NCBI GenBank assembly: GCA_910586255.1
Contig: CAJUHR010000017.1
Location: forward strand, 1 to 64,000
Direction of reading: 5' to 3'
Source: an uncultured Lachnospiraceae bacterium
GTDB lineage: Bacteria; Bacillota; Clostridia; Lachnospirales; Lachnospiraceae
DNA length: 64,000 bases
Both the position numbers and the translations under genes were made by a program. Each line of letters begins with the position of its first letter. The stretch's first letter is position 1. The notes below the pieces were generated by a model that did no database searches, was not told where the DNA came from, and saw only the letters and a list, made by a program, of their open reading frames with translations. Positions 35,544 to 45,531 of this stretch are shown one piece after another.

Positions 35544-36809
35544 TTACTCCTTCAATCCTTCCCGGTAAAACTCCACAAACTCCGTGTAGCCTTCCTTTCC
35601 CAGCTGCTCCTTCTGAAACTTTTTGTTCTTATTCATCTGGGAGACCAAAACCTGAACGCCTTTTCTTCTCTCCTCCATAGCCTGACGCATAATCTGACTG
35701 AACCGGGCAGCATCCACACCCTTCTCCACCAGGTAGGCCTTTCTCTCTGTGGCTCCCGGCACCTTTCCGCCCTGATCCATCAGGATGGTGATAATCCGCT
35801 CAAAGCCGATGGAAAAACCGCAGGCCGGCGTATCCTTGCCGGTAAACCTGCCGATCATCTTGTCATATCTGCCGCCGCCTGCCACGGAGCCGCCAAAGCC
35901 CTCCATGGAAACCTCAAAGATCGTCCCTGTGTAGTAGGACATTCCCCGCACCAGCGTGGGATCAAAATACAGGGAAAATTCCGTCTCCGCCACATCTGCC
36001 ACGGTCTCCATGATATAGGCCAGATTATCCGTCACGCTTACTGGCAGGACCTTTTCAAGAACCGTTCCCAGCTTTTTCACTCCGTCCGCATCATGTCCCA
36101 CCTCAGCCAAAAGCTTTGTGTACCGGGCCACACTGTCCGCCGAATGTCCGGCCTCTAAAAGCTCCGCCTCCACACCCTCCATACCGATCTTGTCCATCTT
36201 ATCCAAAATGATAAACACTTGGTCCAGAGTTCTCTCCTCAAACCCGCAGTATAAGGCCATGCCCTTTAGAATCTCCCGGTCATTGATCCGCACCGTAAAG
36301 CCGTTGTCCGGACAAATCTTTCCCAGAGCCGTGGTGGTGGCCAAAATCAGCTCAATCTCCGCCATGGAGCTGGCATCTCCCAGAATATCGATATCGCACT
36401 GGGTAAACTGGCGGAACCTTCCCTTCTGAGGCCTGTCCGCCCGCCACACGCTTCCCATCTGTAAAGCTTTAAAGGGACTGGGCAGCTGGGAGCCGTTGTT
36501 GGAATAATACCGGGCCAGAGGAAGGGTCAGATCATAGCGAAGTCCGCTGTCAGTCAAATCATTCTCCTCCCCGGCTGTCTCAAGATTCAGCTTCTCTCCT
36601 CTTTTTAAAATCTTAAAGATCAGCTTTTCATTATCCCCGCCTTGCTTGCTGGTCAGATTCTCAATGTGCTCCACACAAGGGGTCTCTATCTGGGTAAATC
36701 CAAAGCCCCGGTAAGTCTCCCGGATCTGATTCATCACATATTCCCGCACCTGCATCTCCGCAGGCAGAATATCTCTCATGCCGGTCACCGGCTTCTTTTT
36801 CAGCGCCAT
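35544..36809 (-). CDS. hisS: Histidyl-tRNA synthetase
   Basis: 421 residues. Class II signatures: GMRDILPAEMQVREYV, motif 2 QMGSVWRADRPQKGRFRQF, the histidine loop LVRGMSYYTGTIFEV, and motif 3 (GFSIGFERIITIL). The C-terminal anticodon-binding domain is complete. It is first in the hisS-aspS unit, with a near-consensus promoter at 36859-36887. Confidence 0.97.
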   Translation of the reverse strand: MALKKKPVTGMRDILPAEMQVREYVMNQIRETYRGFGFTQIETPCVEHIENLTSKQGGDNEKLIFKILKRGEKLNLETAGEENDLTDSGLRYDLTLPLARYYSNNGSQLPSPFKALQMGSVWRADRPQKGRFRQFTQCDIDILGDASSMAEIELILATTTALGKICPDNGFTVRINDREILKGMALYCGFEERTLDQVFIILDKMDKIGMEGVEAELLEAGHSADSVARYTKLLAEVGHDADGVKKLGTVLEKVLPVSVTDNLAYIMETVADVAETEFSLYFDPTLVRGMSYYTGTIFEVSMEGFGGSVAGGGRYDKMIGRFTGKDTPACGFSIGFERIITILMDQGGKVPGATERKAYLVEKGVDAARFSQIMRQAMEERRKGVQVLVSQMNKNKKFQKEQLGKEGYTEFVEFYREGLKE

Positions 36810-36858
36810 ATTCTGCTCTCTCCGTTCTCTTCATACTTGGTAATCCATTTTCCATACG

Positions 36859-36887
36859 ATTATACTATCGTCAATGGCAATTATCAA
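36859..36887 (-). promoter_or_regulatory. hisS-aspS promoter
   Basis: Minus-strand TTGATA (36882-36887), 17 bases, TATAAT (36859-36864), 50 bp before the hisS ATG. Confidence 0.75.
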
Positions 36888-36994
36888 TACTTATCGGGAA
36901 ATTCCTCCTTTTTAAATCTCGGCGGAAGCAACCGTTTAAATAGCAAGGCCGAATATCTCTTCGTCTAAACTAAGTATTGGCACCTGCACTGACC

Positions 36995-37960
36995 TTAGCA
37001 GCACCGGGCCGCTCTGGCCGCCGCCCTCACCCTGCTTAAGTCCTGATCCGTAAACATAGTGCAGTCTGCCCCCAGAATCAGGCCCTTTCTGCCAAAGCTC
37101 TCCACGACCCGGCAAACCTCCGCCTTAATCTCCTCATCGCTTCCGTTTACCAAAGGCCCCTGATGATTAGCAAGTCCTCCCATAATGGTTTTTCCGGCAA
37201 ATAAATCCCGGCCCTCTTTTAATCCAAAGGGAGCTTCATAGACTCCCCAGTTGATCACATCGGCATAAGAAGCATAGTCCCGATATCTTTCCATATTAAG
37301 GCCGTCCTTACATATATGAAGGAAGCAGTAACCTCCCGCATCCTTAATCGCTTTCATAATCTGAAGATCAAAAGGCTTTATCCACCTGGCAAACTCTTCG
37401 TCCGTAAAGAAACTGTTTTCGCCTCCCAATGCGGCATAATAGATGGAATCCACCCCTGCCTTCACATACTCCTTTGCCAATGCGCAGAGAACGTCTGTGA
37501 CTCTCTCCATGGCAGACATCATTTTCTTCTCATTCCATCTCAAAAAATCCACTTGCATCTGCCTGGCCGCATAGTAGTTTACCCCGGCCTGCTCGATGGG
37601 ATGAATCCCTGACGCACAGATTCCGTGCAGGGTTCCCATGGTAAATACATTTTCTTCACATCCATCCAGGATTCTCTTTGTCAGCTCAATCTGCTCCCTC
37701 ACAAAAGGTTCTTTCTCTGTCATTACCGGAATCAGACGCTCATAATCATCCGGAGTGTGAATGGCTCCAAATACCGGCACCAGATTTTCATTCATGATCT
37801 TACAGATATCGGTATCCGTATCCCTGAAAAAATCCAGATGGGCCTTTACACATGCGTCCCCCCTCTTTTTATCATCCAGGAAATGAAGCGAAAAGCATGA
37901 GGGAATCCCATCAGCCTCTCTCTGTTCAATGGCTGCTATAACCCGTTCCCTTTTTGTCAT
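36995..37960 (-). CDS. Uroporphyrinogen-decarboxylase-family (methyltransferase-like) protein
   Basis: 321 residues with the URO-D barrel: MTKRERVIAAIEQREADGIP at the start, AGVDSIYYAALGGENSFFTD in the middle, YCFLHICKDG, INWGVYEAPFGLKEGRDLF, and GLILGADCTMF at the end. It is shorter than HemE and lacks a clear HemE N-terminus, so it more likely belongs to the corrinoid methyltransferase group (MtaA/CmuA-like) or to uncharacterised relatives. It lies 64 bp downstream of the accessory operon and could be read from it, but nothing shows functional linkage. Confidence 0.75.
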   Translation of the reverse strand: MTKRERVIAAIEQREADGIPSCFSLHFLDDKKRGDACVKAHLDFFRDTDTDICKIMNENLVPVFGAIHTPDDYERLIPVMTEKEPFVREQIELTKRILDGCEENVFTMGTLHGICASGIHPIEQAGVNYYAARQMQVDFLRWNEKKMMSAMERVTDVLCALAKEYVKAGVDSIYYAALGGENSFFTDEEFARWIKPFDLQIMKAIKDAGGYCFLHICKDGLNMERYRDYASYADVINWGVYEAPFGLKEGRDLFAGKTIMGGLANHQGPLVNGSDEEIKAEVCRVVESFGRKGLILGADCTMFTDQDLSRVRAAARAARCC

Positions 37961-38024
37961 AATTATCTGTGGTCCCCCTTTTCATTATGATGATTTCTTT
38001 CTTTTTTGCTTTACAGACAGTTTC

Positions 38025-38576
38025 TTACAGCTTTGTGGCATTCTGCTCCTCCAAAAGCTCTCTGAAATACCGGGCAAAGGGCGTCATATCCCCACTCTCT
38101 GAGACAACCGTCCTTGGAGATGATTCCAGGGAAATATTGGTGTAAAAAACCGTCACCGAATTATCTGCAAACATCTGGCCTGTGTTCTCAATCCGAAGCT
38201 CCCCGCCATCCTCAGAAACCAGGCTTATATGGGAGAAATCCTGCATCCCGGTAAAAAAATCCTCCACCACCTTTCGGGTCCAACAGGTGCTTTCTGCCTG
38301 TACAAAGTCATGGGAGAGAACGGAATATTCCCTGTTGTCAAAAAGAAAACAGAAATCAACCGGCTCCCCGTTTATATAGGCAGCCGCCCTTTTCCACCAG
38401 TCCCAGAAATCATCCGAAATCGGAAAACATTTCTCTCCCTCCCGCTTTTCATAACAAAACTTTTTCTGACCGTGTTTCTCAAAATTGATGACTGTTACCT
38501 CTCCGTTATACAGAAAGAATAAATACCGATAGACAGACTCCTTAGGACGCTTCTCCTTCTCTGGCGTGTCACTCAT
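38025..38576 (-). CDS. Unknown protein, last gene of the Hsp70/HerA operon
   Basis: 183 residues, soluble, acidic, rich in Phe, Tyr and Trp (YRYLFFLYNGEVTVINFEKH, DDFWDWWKRAAAYING). No known motif is seen. AAAGGAG stands nine bases before the ATG. It follows the glycine-zipper gene by 55 bp. By position it may be an immunity, adaptor or assembly protein for that membrane protein, but this is only a guess. Confidence 0.6.
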   Translation of the reverse strand: MSDTPEKEKRPKESVYRYLFFLYNGEVTVINFEKHGQKKFCYEKREGEKCFPISDDFWDWWKRAAAYINGEPVDFCFLFDNREYSVLSHDFVQAESTCWTRKVVEDFFTGMQDFSHISLVSEDGGELRIENTGQMFADNSVTVFYTNISLESSPRTVVSESGDMTPFARYFRELLEEQNATKL

Positions 38577-38631
38577 CTTTCTTTGCTCCTTTTACCATTT
38601 ACTCAATCCATGCCTTTATCTGAAATAAATA

Positions 38632-39366
38632 TTACTCCGCAGACGGCATAGTCAATGAAGTAAATTTCTCCATAAGCTCCTTATCCGAAATTTCCGGATA
38701 AATTTCCTTCAGCCCGTCCATAATGGCACCGGAAACCTCCCTTGGCTCCGTACCGCTCTCCAGGGGCTTTCCCTTGATATAGTCGCTCAAATCCTTCATG
38801 CTCCCAATGCCCTTTTCCTTAAACGCCTCAATATATTTCCTTACCTCGTCTCCCTTCATATGAAGGTCCGCCACTGTGCGCCAGAACTCTCCCGGCGCTT
38901 CAATATCATATTTTTCTTCGATTCCCTTTATGTAAAGTCCGGTTCCGATGGCTGCATATCTGGCCCGATCCTCATTAGAAAGGCTCTTTACCTTCATCTG
39001 GTCAATCTCCACTTCCTTTCGCAGATATGCAATATAAGCTTCCGTACTGTCAAATTCCTCCGGCTTTCTTTCGGATTCCTCCGCCTTCATTCCCAGCTCC
39101 TCAGGCTTTTCCTCCGGCTCCTTCATTCCCAGCCACTGAGCGATTCCGGAAACAATCGTCCCCACCGCACCGACTATGGACAGAATCTGCGGTATTCCCA
39201 CCGCCGTCCCCACAATCCCTGTCACAATGGACGCCACCCCGCCTGCACCGGAAAACAGGGCGCCTCCGATGGCGGAGCATACGCCGCTGACCGCGGAACA
39301 GAAGGCACTTCCCACTGCACTTAAGGCACTTCCGACACCGCTTATAAAATCACCAATCAAACCCAT
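38632..39366 (-). CDS. Glycine-zipper membrane protein (candidate pore or effector)
   Basis: 244 residues from ATG 39366, chosen because AGGAGG stands five bases upstream; a TTG eight codons earlier is in frame. Residues 1-78 are almost free of charge and dominated by Gly, Ala, Ser, Val and Ile with G/A/S at regular spacing (GLIGDFISGVGSALSAVGSA; FSGAGGVASIVTGIVGTAVG), a glycine-zipper pattern of membrane-inserting helices. A charged repeat-like linker follows (KPEELGMKAEESERKPEEF), then a soluble helical domain. There is no signal peptide. By pattern it may insert into the inner membrane when released by its operon partners; that role is inference. Confidence 0.6.
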   Translation of the reverse strand: MGLIGDFISGVGSALSAVGSAFCSAVSGVCSAIGGALFSGAGGVASIVTGIVGTAVGIPQILSIVGAVGTIVSGIAQWLGMKEPEEKPEELGMKAEESERKPEEFDSTEAYIAYLRKEVEIDQMKVKSLSNEDRARYAAIGTGLYIKGIEEKYDIEAPGEFWRTVADLHMKGDEVRKYIEAFKEKGIGSMKDLSDYIKGKPLESGTEPREVSGAIMDGLKEIYPEISDKELMEKFTSLTMPSAE

Positions 39367-39456
39367 TTTTTCCTCCTGATTCTCATCCAACTCAAAATAC
39401 TGTCAATATTCAAATATTTTGTCCGTCAGTATTATCCTAAAGCCTTATGGTTTCCT

Positions 39457-42400
39457 CTACATCAAACTATCCTTAAAACGTATCCAATCCTCAATCTCCA
39501 TCGCCATCTTCGCATATTTTTGAACAAATTCCGCCGCAAGCTCATATCGGTCTCTGTCATATGCCTTCTGTTTATTTACATTTCCCGGCTGGGCCAGGTA
39601 GCGCACTAAAATCAGATACTTTCCCAAAAAATCCGCAGAATATTTTTGGAGCAATGCTTTCAGATACTTTCCATGCTCTTCCTTACATTTCAGGCTCTTG
39701 CAGAACTCATCAACCACCGTCACTGGCATCTCGTCTCTGGAAAACTCCATAAGATGTTTCATTTCCTCAACGGATGGAACAGCCTCAAAAAACTGGGACC
39801 CGCAAACGATCCCCCGCTTAAATTGCCGTGCATAATACTGATACGCCAGCTGAGAAATTTTTTCCTCTCTGACCTGTTCCCTCCCTGTGGTATCCGTCCT
39901 CCGGGCAATCTGAACCTGCACTGCCTTTGAAAAGCCCTGGGAAAAGACAATGGCGCGGCCGGCTTCCAGATTGGAGAGAAATTCCTTCTGTTCCTGATTG
40001 AGGACGATGGTATTTCCGATGGCATTTTTGTCATCCTCGGCAAAAAGCCGGTAGACAATCTTTGTGTTGGTATTTTTCAGAACCTCGGAGGTCAGTTTAT
40101 TGGGTATCTGATCCACTATAATCAGAGATTCTCCATATTTCCGAATCTCTGCCAGCATATCGGCAAATATCTCCACCCCGTGCTTTTTGTTGGGGCTGTC
40201 TCCCGGCATATATTTGCTCAAAAGCCGGTGGGCCTCCTCCACCAGGGTCACATGGGCATAGACGCCTTTTTTCAGAAATCTTGCCTTGATGGCCTCCATA
40301 AGATTGGTCAGCACAAATCCCATAATCAGGGATTTCTCCGTAGTGCTGCGGATCTCCTCAAACTCAAGAACCACTCTCCGGGACAGAAGCTCCTCAAAGT
40401 CCACGGACCTTCTTGTATTCAGCATAAGACCCTTTGAGCCGATTAAAAGTCCCTGCAGCCTGGCCCGGATGGAACCGATATAGTCATTTTTCAGGCGGTC
40501 GTCAAATCCCTGCCGCTCTACCACCACATTGACCTTCTCCACCAGATCCTCCAGGGTCGGAAAGGCGTAGACACCGTCATCAAATGCCCGTTCTTTGTAA
40601 AAATCATTTTTGTTTGTGGCAATATTCCACCCGTAATCCTTATAGCACTCATAGATGGACGATTCGATCAGCTGGGGAATGGCGGCCTCCATGTCAAAGG
40701 AAGCCTCAATACTGGCCAGAATCATGTCCACCCGTGAGGTGATGCTTTCGTGAGGGAAAAACTCAAAGGGATTCAGACGGAAAGGGGCAACCGTATCCTT
40801 CCCCAGGGTAAACACCAAAAGATCGTCATATTCTCTGGAAAGAATCCGATATTCCGTTTTCGCCGGCTCAATCACCAGAAACGGCAGCTTGCTGTCAACA
40901 AGAATATTCTGACAGGTGGTGGTCTTTCCGCTTCCCGTCACACCGGTAATAAACAGATGCTTGTCCAGACTTTCCTTGTCCAGAAACACATCAATCTTGT
41001 CAATCACATTGCCGCTCTGGACTAATTTCCCGAGATTAATACGATTTTCCTCCCCAATCTCCTGGGGAAAATTCAAACCGAACTCCACCTCCTCCCGCAG
41101 TCCCAGGCCCACCACATCCTTCTGAGGAAGACCGGCAATCATCGCCAGCTCGTTGGTGGTAATCCAGTTTCCCAAATGGACCTCTCCCTTGGATCCCACA
41201 AACTGGGACAGGGCCGAACGGGATATTCTCTCGCTTTTGCCGGGATTTTCCCTAAAGGTTCCGCAGGGAATCTGGAAATTTTTCAACTTGTTCAATTGGG
41301 GGGTTCCGGGCTTATTCTCAAGGGAAACTGCCCTTAGAGGCACCTTGTTTCCCTTTTCCCCGCTGTAGAGGGAAATCGCCGTATTCTCCAGCTTCTTCAG
41401 CCTGGCCTTTGAGGTGGCAAAGAGAAAGGAGGTGGTCAGGAAAATCCCCTTGCCCATCCCGTAATCCAACCTGGGAATAATCACATCATTGAGATATTTG
41501 ATCCATTCCTCAGACTTCTTGTCAATATATTCGATGGTAACCGAGCTGGAGGTTCCCCTTCCTGAGCTGGTCTGCTCAGTGACGCTCTCACTGGTTCCGC
41601 TTCCGGTGGTGGTGCCACTCCCCGTACTCTTGCCAATCGTTCTTCCCTCCGAATGGCTTTTGCCCTTGCTTCCGCCGTCACTGCTGCCTTCCTGACCGCT
41701 TTCCGTGGTGCTTGTGGTTCTTGAGCTGCCTCCCTCGCTGGTGCTTTTACCTTTTGTTGTGCTTTTACTGCTTCCCCAATTTTCTCCTTTATTCGTACCA
41801 TCGGTTATGGTTGTACTGTTCTGGCTGGTTTCCGAATGATTTTCCCCCAGACTGGTGGATCTTCCTGTGGTTTTGCTTTTGGATTCTCCCTCGTTTGTTG
41901 ACTTGCCATCCTGTACACTGCGCTTGGAAAAGGGCGTCAGCCTGGTGTAAATCTCGTAGAGATTTTCTTCAATCTCTTTGATCGTATCATAATTCAGCGA
42001 TGAGGCAATGATCATAAATCCGAAGGTGTCCCCCAGCATCACATCCACCAGGCGGTCCACCCCCTGAAATCTCTCATCCTCCTTGGTATATCCGGGAACG
42101 CCCTCCAGCATGCTGTAATATTTCATGCCATCGATGGTCTCAATAATCTGCCGCTTTTCCTCCGGCTCCACCTCCCTTGCACGGCTTCCCCGGAAATTGC
42201 CCTTTATGCCAGGCTCCAAAATATACTGGCCGATATCATGAATACTCAGCTCCATATCCACATCGGAGGTTGCCAGAAAATCTCTGGCAACCCCGTAATA
42301 AAAGTGGACGCCTTCTTCATTTCCCAGAATCAGATAAATAAAGTTCACTCCTTCAATGCGCATGGCGCTGAGCACATTCTCCAGGGCTTCCTTTCTGGGC

Positions 42401-42567
42401 GCTTTGTCCTCAAAGGATATCTCATCGATCCGATAAAGGGCAATTTCCCGGATCCGCTTCTCCCAGGGTATCTCTTTAAGCTCTGTCATCCGAAGCTCCG
42501 GGTTCCCTGACAGATAATAATTGGCCTTGTCTGCCAAAAAATCAATCTCAAATTGACTTTTTTCCAT
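39457..42567 (-). CDS. HerA/VirB4-type P-loop ATPase with Ser/Thr/Gly-rich insert
   Basis: 1036 residues. The N-terminal domain (1-220) is of unknown type. A low-complexity stretch of about 130 residues follows (SKSTTKGKSTSEGGSSRTTS and similar). The motor domain has Walker A FITGVTGSGKTTT near 540, LDLNP-like text FRLNPFEF, and Walker B VTLVEEAHRLL near 770 followed by MLAEIRKYGESLIIVDQIP. This build matches HerA/FtsK-like hexameric translocases found in DNA processing and in several defence systems. The C-terminal 200 residues are helical. AAGGAG precedes the ATG. It lies between the Hsp70-like and glycine-zipper genes with gaps of 50 and 90 bp. Confidence 0.8.
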   Translation of the reverse strand: MEKSQFEIDFLADKANYYLSGNPELRMTELKEIPWEKRIREIALYRIDEISFEDKAPRKEALENVLSAMRIEGVNFIYLILGNEEGVHFYYGVARDFLATSDVDMELSIHDIGQYILEPGIKGNFRGSRAREVEPEEKRQIIETIDGMKYYSMLEGVPGYTKEDERFQGVDRLVDVMLGDTFGFMIIASSLNYDTIKEIEENLYEIYTRLTPFSKRSVQDGKSTNEGESKSKTTGRSTSLGENHSETSQNSTTITDGTNKGENWGSSKSTTKGKSTSEGGSSRTTSTTESGQEGSSDGGSKGKSHSEGRTIGKSTGSGTTTGSGTSESVTEQTSSGRGTSSSVTIEYIDKKSEEWIKYLNDVIIPRLDYGMGKGIFLTTSFLFATSKARLKKLENTAISLYSGEKGNKVPLRAVSLENKPGTPQLNKLKNFQIPCGTFRENPGKSERISRSALSQFVGSKGEVHLGNWITTNELAMIAGLPQKDVVGLGLREEVEFGLNFPQEIGEENRINLGKLVQSGNVIDKIDVFLDKESLDKHLFITGVTGSGKTTTCQNILVDSKLPFLVIEPAKTEYRILSREYDDLLVFTLGKDTVAPFRLNPFEFFPHESITSRVDMILASIEASFDMEAAIPQLIESSIYECYKDYGWNIATNKNDFYKERAFDDGVYAFPTLEDLVEKVNVVVERQGFDDRLKNDYIGSIRARLQGLLIGSKGLMLNTRRSVDFEELLSRRVVLEFEEIRSTTEKSLIMGFVLTNLMEAIKARFLKKGVYAHVTLVEEAHRLLSKYMPGDSPNKKHGVEIFADMLAEIRKYGESLIIVDQIPNKLTSEVLKNTNTKIVYRLFAEDDKNAIGNTIVLNQEQKEFLSNLEAGRAIVFSQGFSKAVQVQIARRTDTTGREQVREEKISQLAYQYYARQFKRGIVCGSQFFEAVPSVEEMKHLMEFSRDEMPVTVVDEFCKSLKCKEEHGKYLKALLQKYSADFLGKYLILVRYLAQPGNVNKQKAYDRDRYELAAEFVQKYAKMAMEIEDWIRFKDSLM

Positions 42568-42617
42568 GTATGTCTCCTTTACAGTAAACAGTTCAAGGGT
42601 TATCTGACGGACACCCT

Positions 42618-45521
42618 CTACGGAAGCTCCACTCTCTTCGGCTGCTCTATGTATTCTCCCCTTTCCAGCCCCTCCTTGTCGGCAACCACATACTCCACCA
42701 CCGTAGGCTCCACTGCCCGGATATAGATTCCAACCTGTTCCTCGTCCTCATTGGCCTCCCCAATCCGGCAAAGCTTTTTGCTGGCCTTTGTGATGGAACT
42801 TTTATTTAAAGCCACGTCCGGCAGGGAGGTGTAATAAAACTCAAAATCCGTCTCCAGGGCATCGATAAAATAGACCCACTGGTTGTAAGCAATATCCCTG
42901 TCAATCACAGTCCGAAACTGTCCGTCATCCTCGTAACCGATGTAATATTTAAACTTTACCTCATCTGTGTTCTTGATCTCTGAGATCACCTGGATTCTTG
43001 ACCCGGGCCTTCCCTGGATCAGGCCGTAAGCCACGCCGGTCTTTCCCGTAGGTCTGGTAAGCCAGTCGGCTTCCTCATCTGAGTGGATGCCCCTTTCCTC
43101 CTGGATTTTTCTGGCTTCCTCGGTGCCGAGAGGAGGATACACACGGAAAAATGAGGATACCTCCTCCAAAAGCATCTCATCCTGAAATCTCTCCTGGATT
43201 TTTCTGGTCCAGTCCTGACTGTACCGGTCAAACAGTTCCTTCACAATGGCCGATTTGCTGGAATTGCCTGCCAGGAATATATGGATCCCCTTTGCCTCCT
43301 TCAAATCACTTTTTGAAAAGGTCTGCACCATGGCGGCAAAGAAATTCTTCACCCCGTCCTCGATCCGGTCTCTCAGCAGAGAAAGCAGGTCATCCTTGTT
43401 GACGCTCAGCTCAAAATTGGGCTCCAATTTGCCTGATTTTGTAAACAGCAAAAGCTTGATGCTTCCCTCCCCGATGGCCTGGATATCCTCCTCATTGTCG
43501 TTCTGCCACAGGCCCCGCAGCTTTTCCATCAGCTGACGGATATTCAGCCTTGCCTCCTGGGAATCATAGAGAAGATCCTCGCTTCCCACAAAGCTCTCGC
43601 AGTCATGGGGCCGGTAAAAGGGAATCTCCGCCTGCAAAAGCTTCTCCTTATTTTCCCGGAAAATGTGGTACGCCATCATTTCCAGCAGGTGCTCTCCTCC
43701 CAGATACTGATCTCCTCCCGCCCCGAAATGCTCAATCACATTGCTGTATCTGCGCTTGTCCGACCGCTTCCAAATGCCGAAGTCAAAATCCGTAGTGCCG
43801 CCTCCAAAGTCAAAGATTCCATAGAAAATCTTTTCTCCCGCTTCCGGTTTAAATCCATATTCACTCAGGGCGCAGATGGCGTAGGCCGCCGGCTCGCTGG
43901 ACCACTGCTGCACCCGAAAGGCGCTCATGGCTTCCTCATCCTGCAAAACTGCCTGGGGAAGAGACTTTCTGATTCCCCGCTCAAAGCTCTCAATAATCTT
44001 TTCCTTCACCCGCTTTTCGTATGTAACCGGAAAGGACAGAATATAATTCAAATAAATCTTCTGCCGCATATTATTGATGTACAGACCCAGATAGTAGGCA
44101 TACAGCTCTATGGGGTTGAGGGCTCCCTCCTCCATGTCAAGGAACATGGGAAGCTCCTGCTCATAGCCCTGGTTGTCCCGGATCCTTACCCGCCGGTTTT
44201 TATCGCCGCACCACTGCTTTAAGTCACTGAAAAAGGAATAGAACCTGCTGCTGTCGCTCTCCCCCTTCAACTGCTCCGCCGCCTTGTGGGAAACCGTCAG
44301 ATCCTCCCACAGAGTATCCGGCCTCCCCTGTTTTGCATGGTAGCAGCTCATAAAATGTTCCAGATTCCGAAACTCCATGACCGTGGGATTCTCATAATCC
44401 TCCCTCTTGGTTTCCTTCTTATATTTTCCGCTTCCCACCCGCATGGGCCATATCTTGTCATTTCCGTTCTGGAAAACCACCACCGTGCTTTTTGTTCCGA
44501 AATCAATTCCCACGATTCCGTCCCGCTGGATGTCCGCAAGAGGATTCCTGGCCACCAGCTTTTTGCTGACCTCGATGTGAATCCCTTCATCCGGGTCCTC
44601 CTCCCACAAATCCCAGTGGCCGCGCTCGATGTCTTCTAAAAGCTTGGGATCATAAGGGTCAATCTCGGCCCGAAGGTAGTCGCTGTTTAAATATTTGCTG
44701 TGAATGGCCGGGAGAATGTTGTCGTCTAACGGCACAACATGATTCTTAATGTGCTCAATAATGTCGGATTCTTTGAAGCTGATGCCGTTCAGCTCGTCAT
44801 ACTTTCCTGACAGGACCTTTTTCGTGAATGAATCGGTAAATGAATAATTGGAGGATTTATCGGATGAAAATACTAAATCCTTGTCCCGGTATAAAGCCCG
44901 GAGACGTCCAAAGCGGTATCTTTCATCGTCTGATAAGTCTTCCGGGAGTAAATCTTCACGGATAAATAATTCCAGCCGGGAACATTCTTTGTCGCAGTCG
45001 CAGACAGGAATGACGATTGAATCTGAGCTCCCATATGAACAATATAATGACCTATAAAAATCGCATTCCCCTACTGTTGAATCAACATACCCTGTGTTTC
45101 TATTATTATCAACACAGCCTATGTTCCGAGTTGTTCTATTATTTTTCTTGTCATCCACCAAATAAAAATCTTTATTCAATAATGGATTTTTCTTGTTTCT
45201 ACAAAATAAATTTATAGCCTCATTATAGGTCATATCTCGTCCTTTTTTTCCAAAAATCAAAGGATTAAATTGCCCATATGAGCACTTTTTTCGACTTGGA
45301 TCCACAATTAAAATATTATACTGTGGGATGAAATAAACCACTTCATTATGAATTTTCACCCAGGCAGATCCAGCCACCTCATCAAACCGCTTTTTTAATC
45401 CATTAAAAGAACGAAGCGCCGCTCCTATTCTCTTTCTTCTCTCCGCCTCCACCAGCTTCTTCATCAAATCCGAATCCGCCAAAATCCGATTGGTCGTCTT
45501 AGTCTTTACAACAGCTTCCAT
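42618..45521 (-). CDS. Hsp70-like ATPase with a long unrelated N-terminal region
   Basis: 967 residues. Residues 1-335 resemble no chaperone: a basic helical start, then a part rich in Asn, Asp, Cys and Tyr (IGCVDNNRNTGYVDSTVGEC) whose DNA is more AT-rich than the rest. From about 336 an actin/Hsp70 ATPase begins: GIVGIDFGTKSTVVVFQNGN (phosphate 1), FGIFDFGGGTTDFDF-like phosphate 2 (YGIFDFGGGTTDFDFGIW), and IFLAGNSSKSAIV (adenosine). A canonical DnaK substrate domain is not recognisable; the last 200 residues differ. It may relate to SrfB-type virulence-factor ATPases. It starts 10 bp after the GrpE-like gene, so the two are translationally close. Confidence 0.8.
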   Translation of the reverse strand: MEAVVKTKTTNRILADSDLMKKLVEAERRKRIGAALRSFNGLKKRFDEVAGSAWVKIHNEVVYFIPQYNILIVDPSRKKCSYGQFNPLIFGKKGRDMTYNEAINLFCRNKKNPLLNKDFYLVDDKKNNRTTRNIGCVDNNRNTGYVDSTVGECDFYRSLYCSYGSSDSIVIPVCDCDKECSRLELFIREDLLPEDLSDDERYRFGRLRALYRDKDLVFSSDKSSNYSFTDSFTKKVLSGKYDELNGISFKESDIIEHIKNHVVPLDDNILPAIHSKYLNSDYLRAEIDPYDPKLLEDIERGHWDLWEEDPDEGIHIEVSKKLVARNPLADIQRDGIVGIDFGTKSTVVVFQNGNDKIWPMRVGSGKYKKETKREDYENPTVMEFRNLEHFMSCYHAKQGRPDTLWEDLTVSHKAAEQLKGESDSSRFYSFFSDLKQWCGDKNRRVRIRDNQGYEQELPMFLDMEEGALNPIELYAYYLGLYINNMRQKIYLNYILSFPVTYEKRVKEKIIESFERGIRKSLPQAVLQDEEAMSAFRVQQWSSEPAAYAICALSEYGFKPEAGEKIFYGIFDFGGGTTDFDFGIWKRSDKRRYSNVIEHFGAGGDQYLGGEHLLEMMAYHIFRENKEKLLQAEIPFYRPHDCESFVGSEDLLYDSQEARLNIRQLMEKLRGLWQNDNEEDIQAIGEGSIKLLLFTKSGKLEPNFELSVNKDDLLSLLRDRIEDGVKNFFAAMVQTFSKSDLKEAKGIHIFLAGNSSKSAIVKELFDRYSQDWTRKIQERFQDEMLLEEVSSFFRVYPPLGTEEARKIQEERGIHSDEEADWLTRPTGKTGVAYGLIQGRPGSRIQVISEIKNTDEVKFKYYIGYEDDGQFRTVIDRDIAYNQWVYFIDALETDFEFYYTSLPDVALNKSSITKASKKLCRIGEANEDEEQVGIYIRAVEPTVVEYVVADKEGLERGEYIEQPKRVELP

Positions 45522-45531
45522 AGCTTCCTCC

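Noticed and set aside
36995..37960. HemE, uroporphyrinogen decarboxylase of heme synthesis
   Set aside because: Length and N-terminal text fit the wider URO-D/methyltransferase family better, and no other early heme gene is adjacent.
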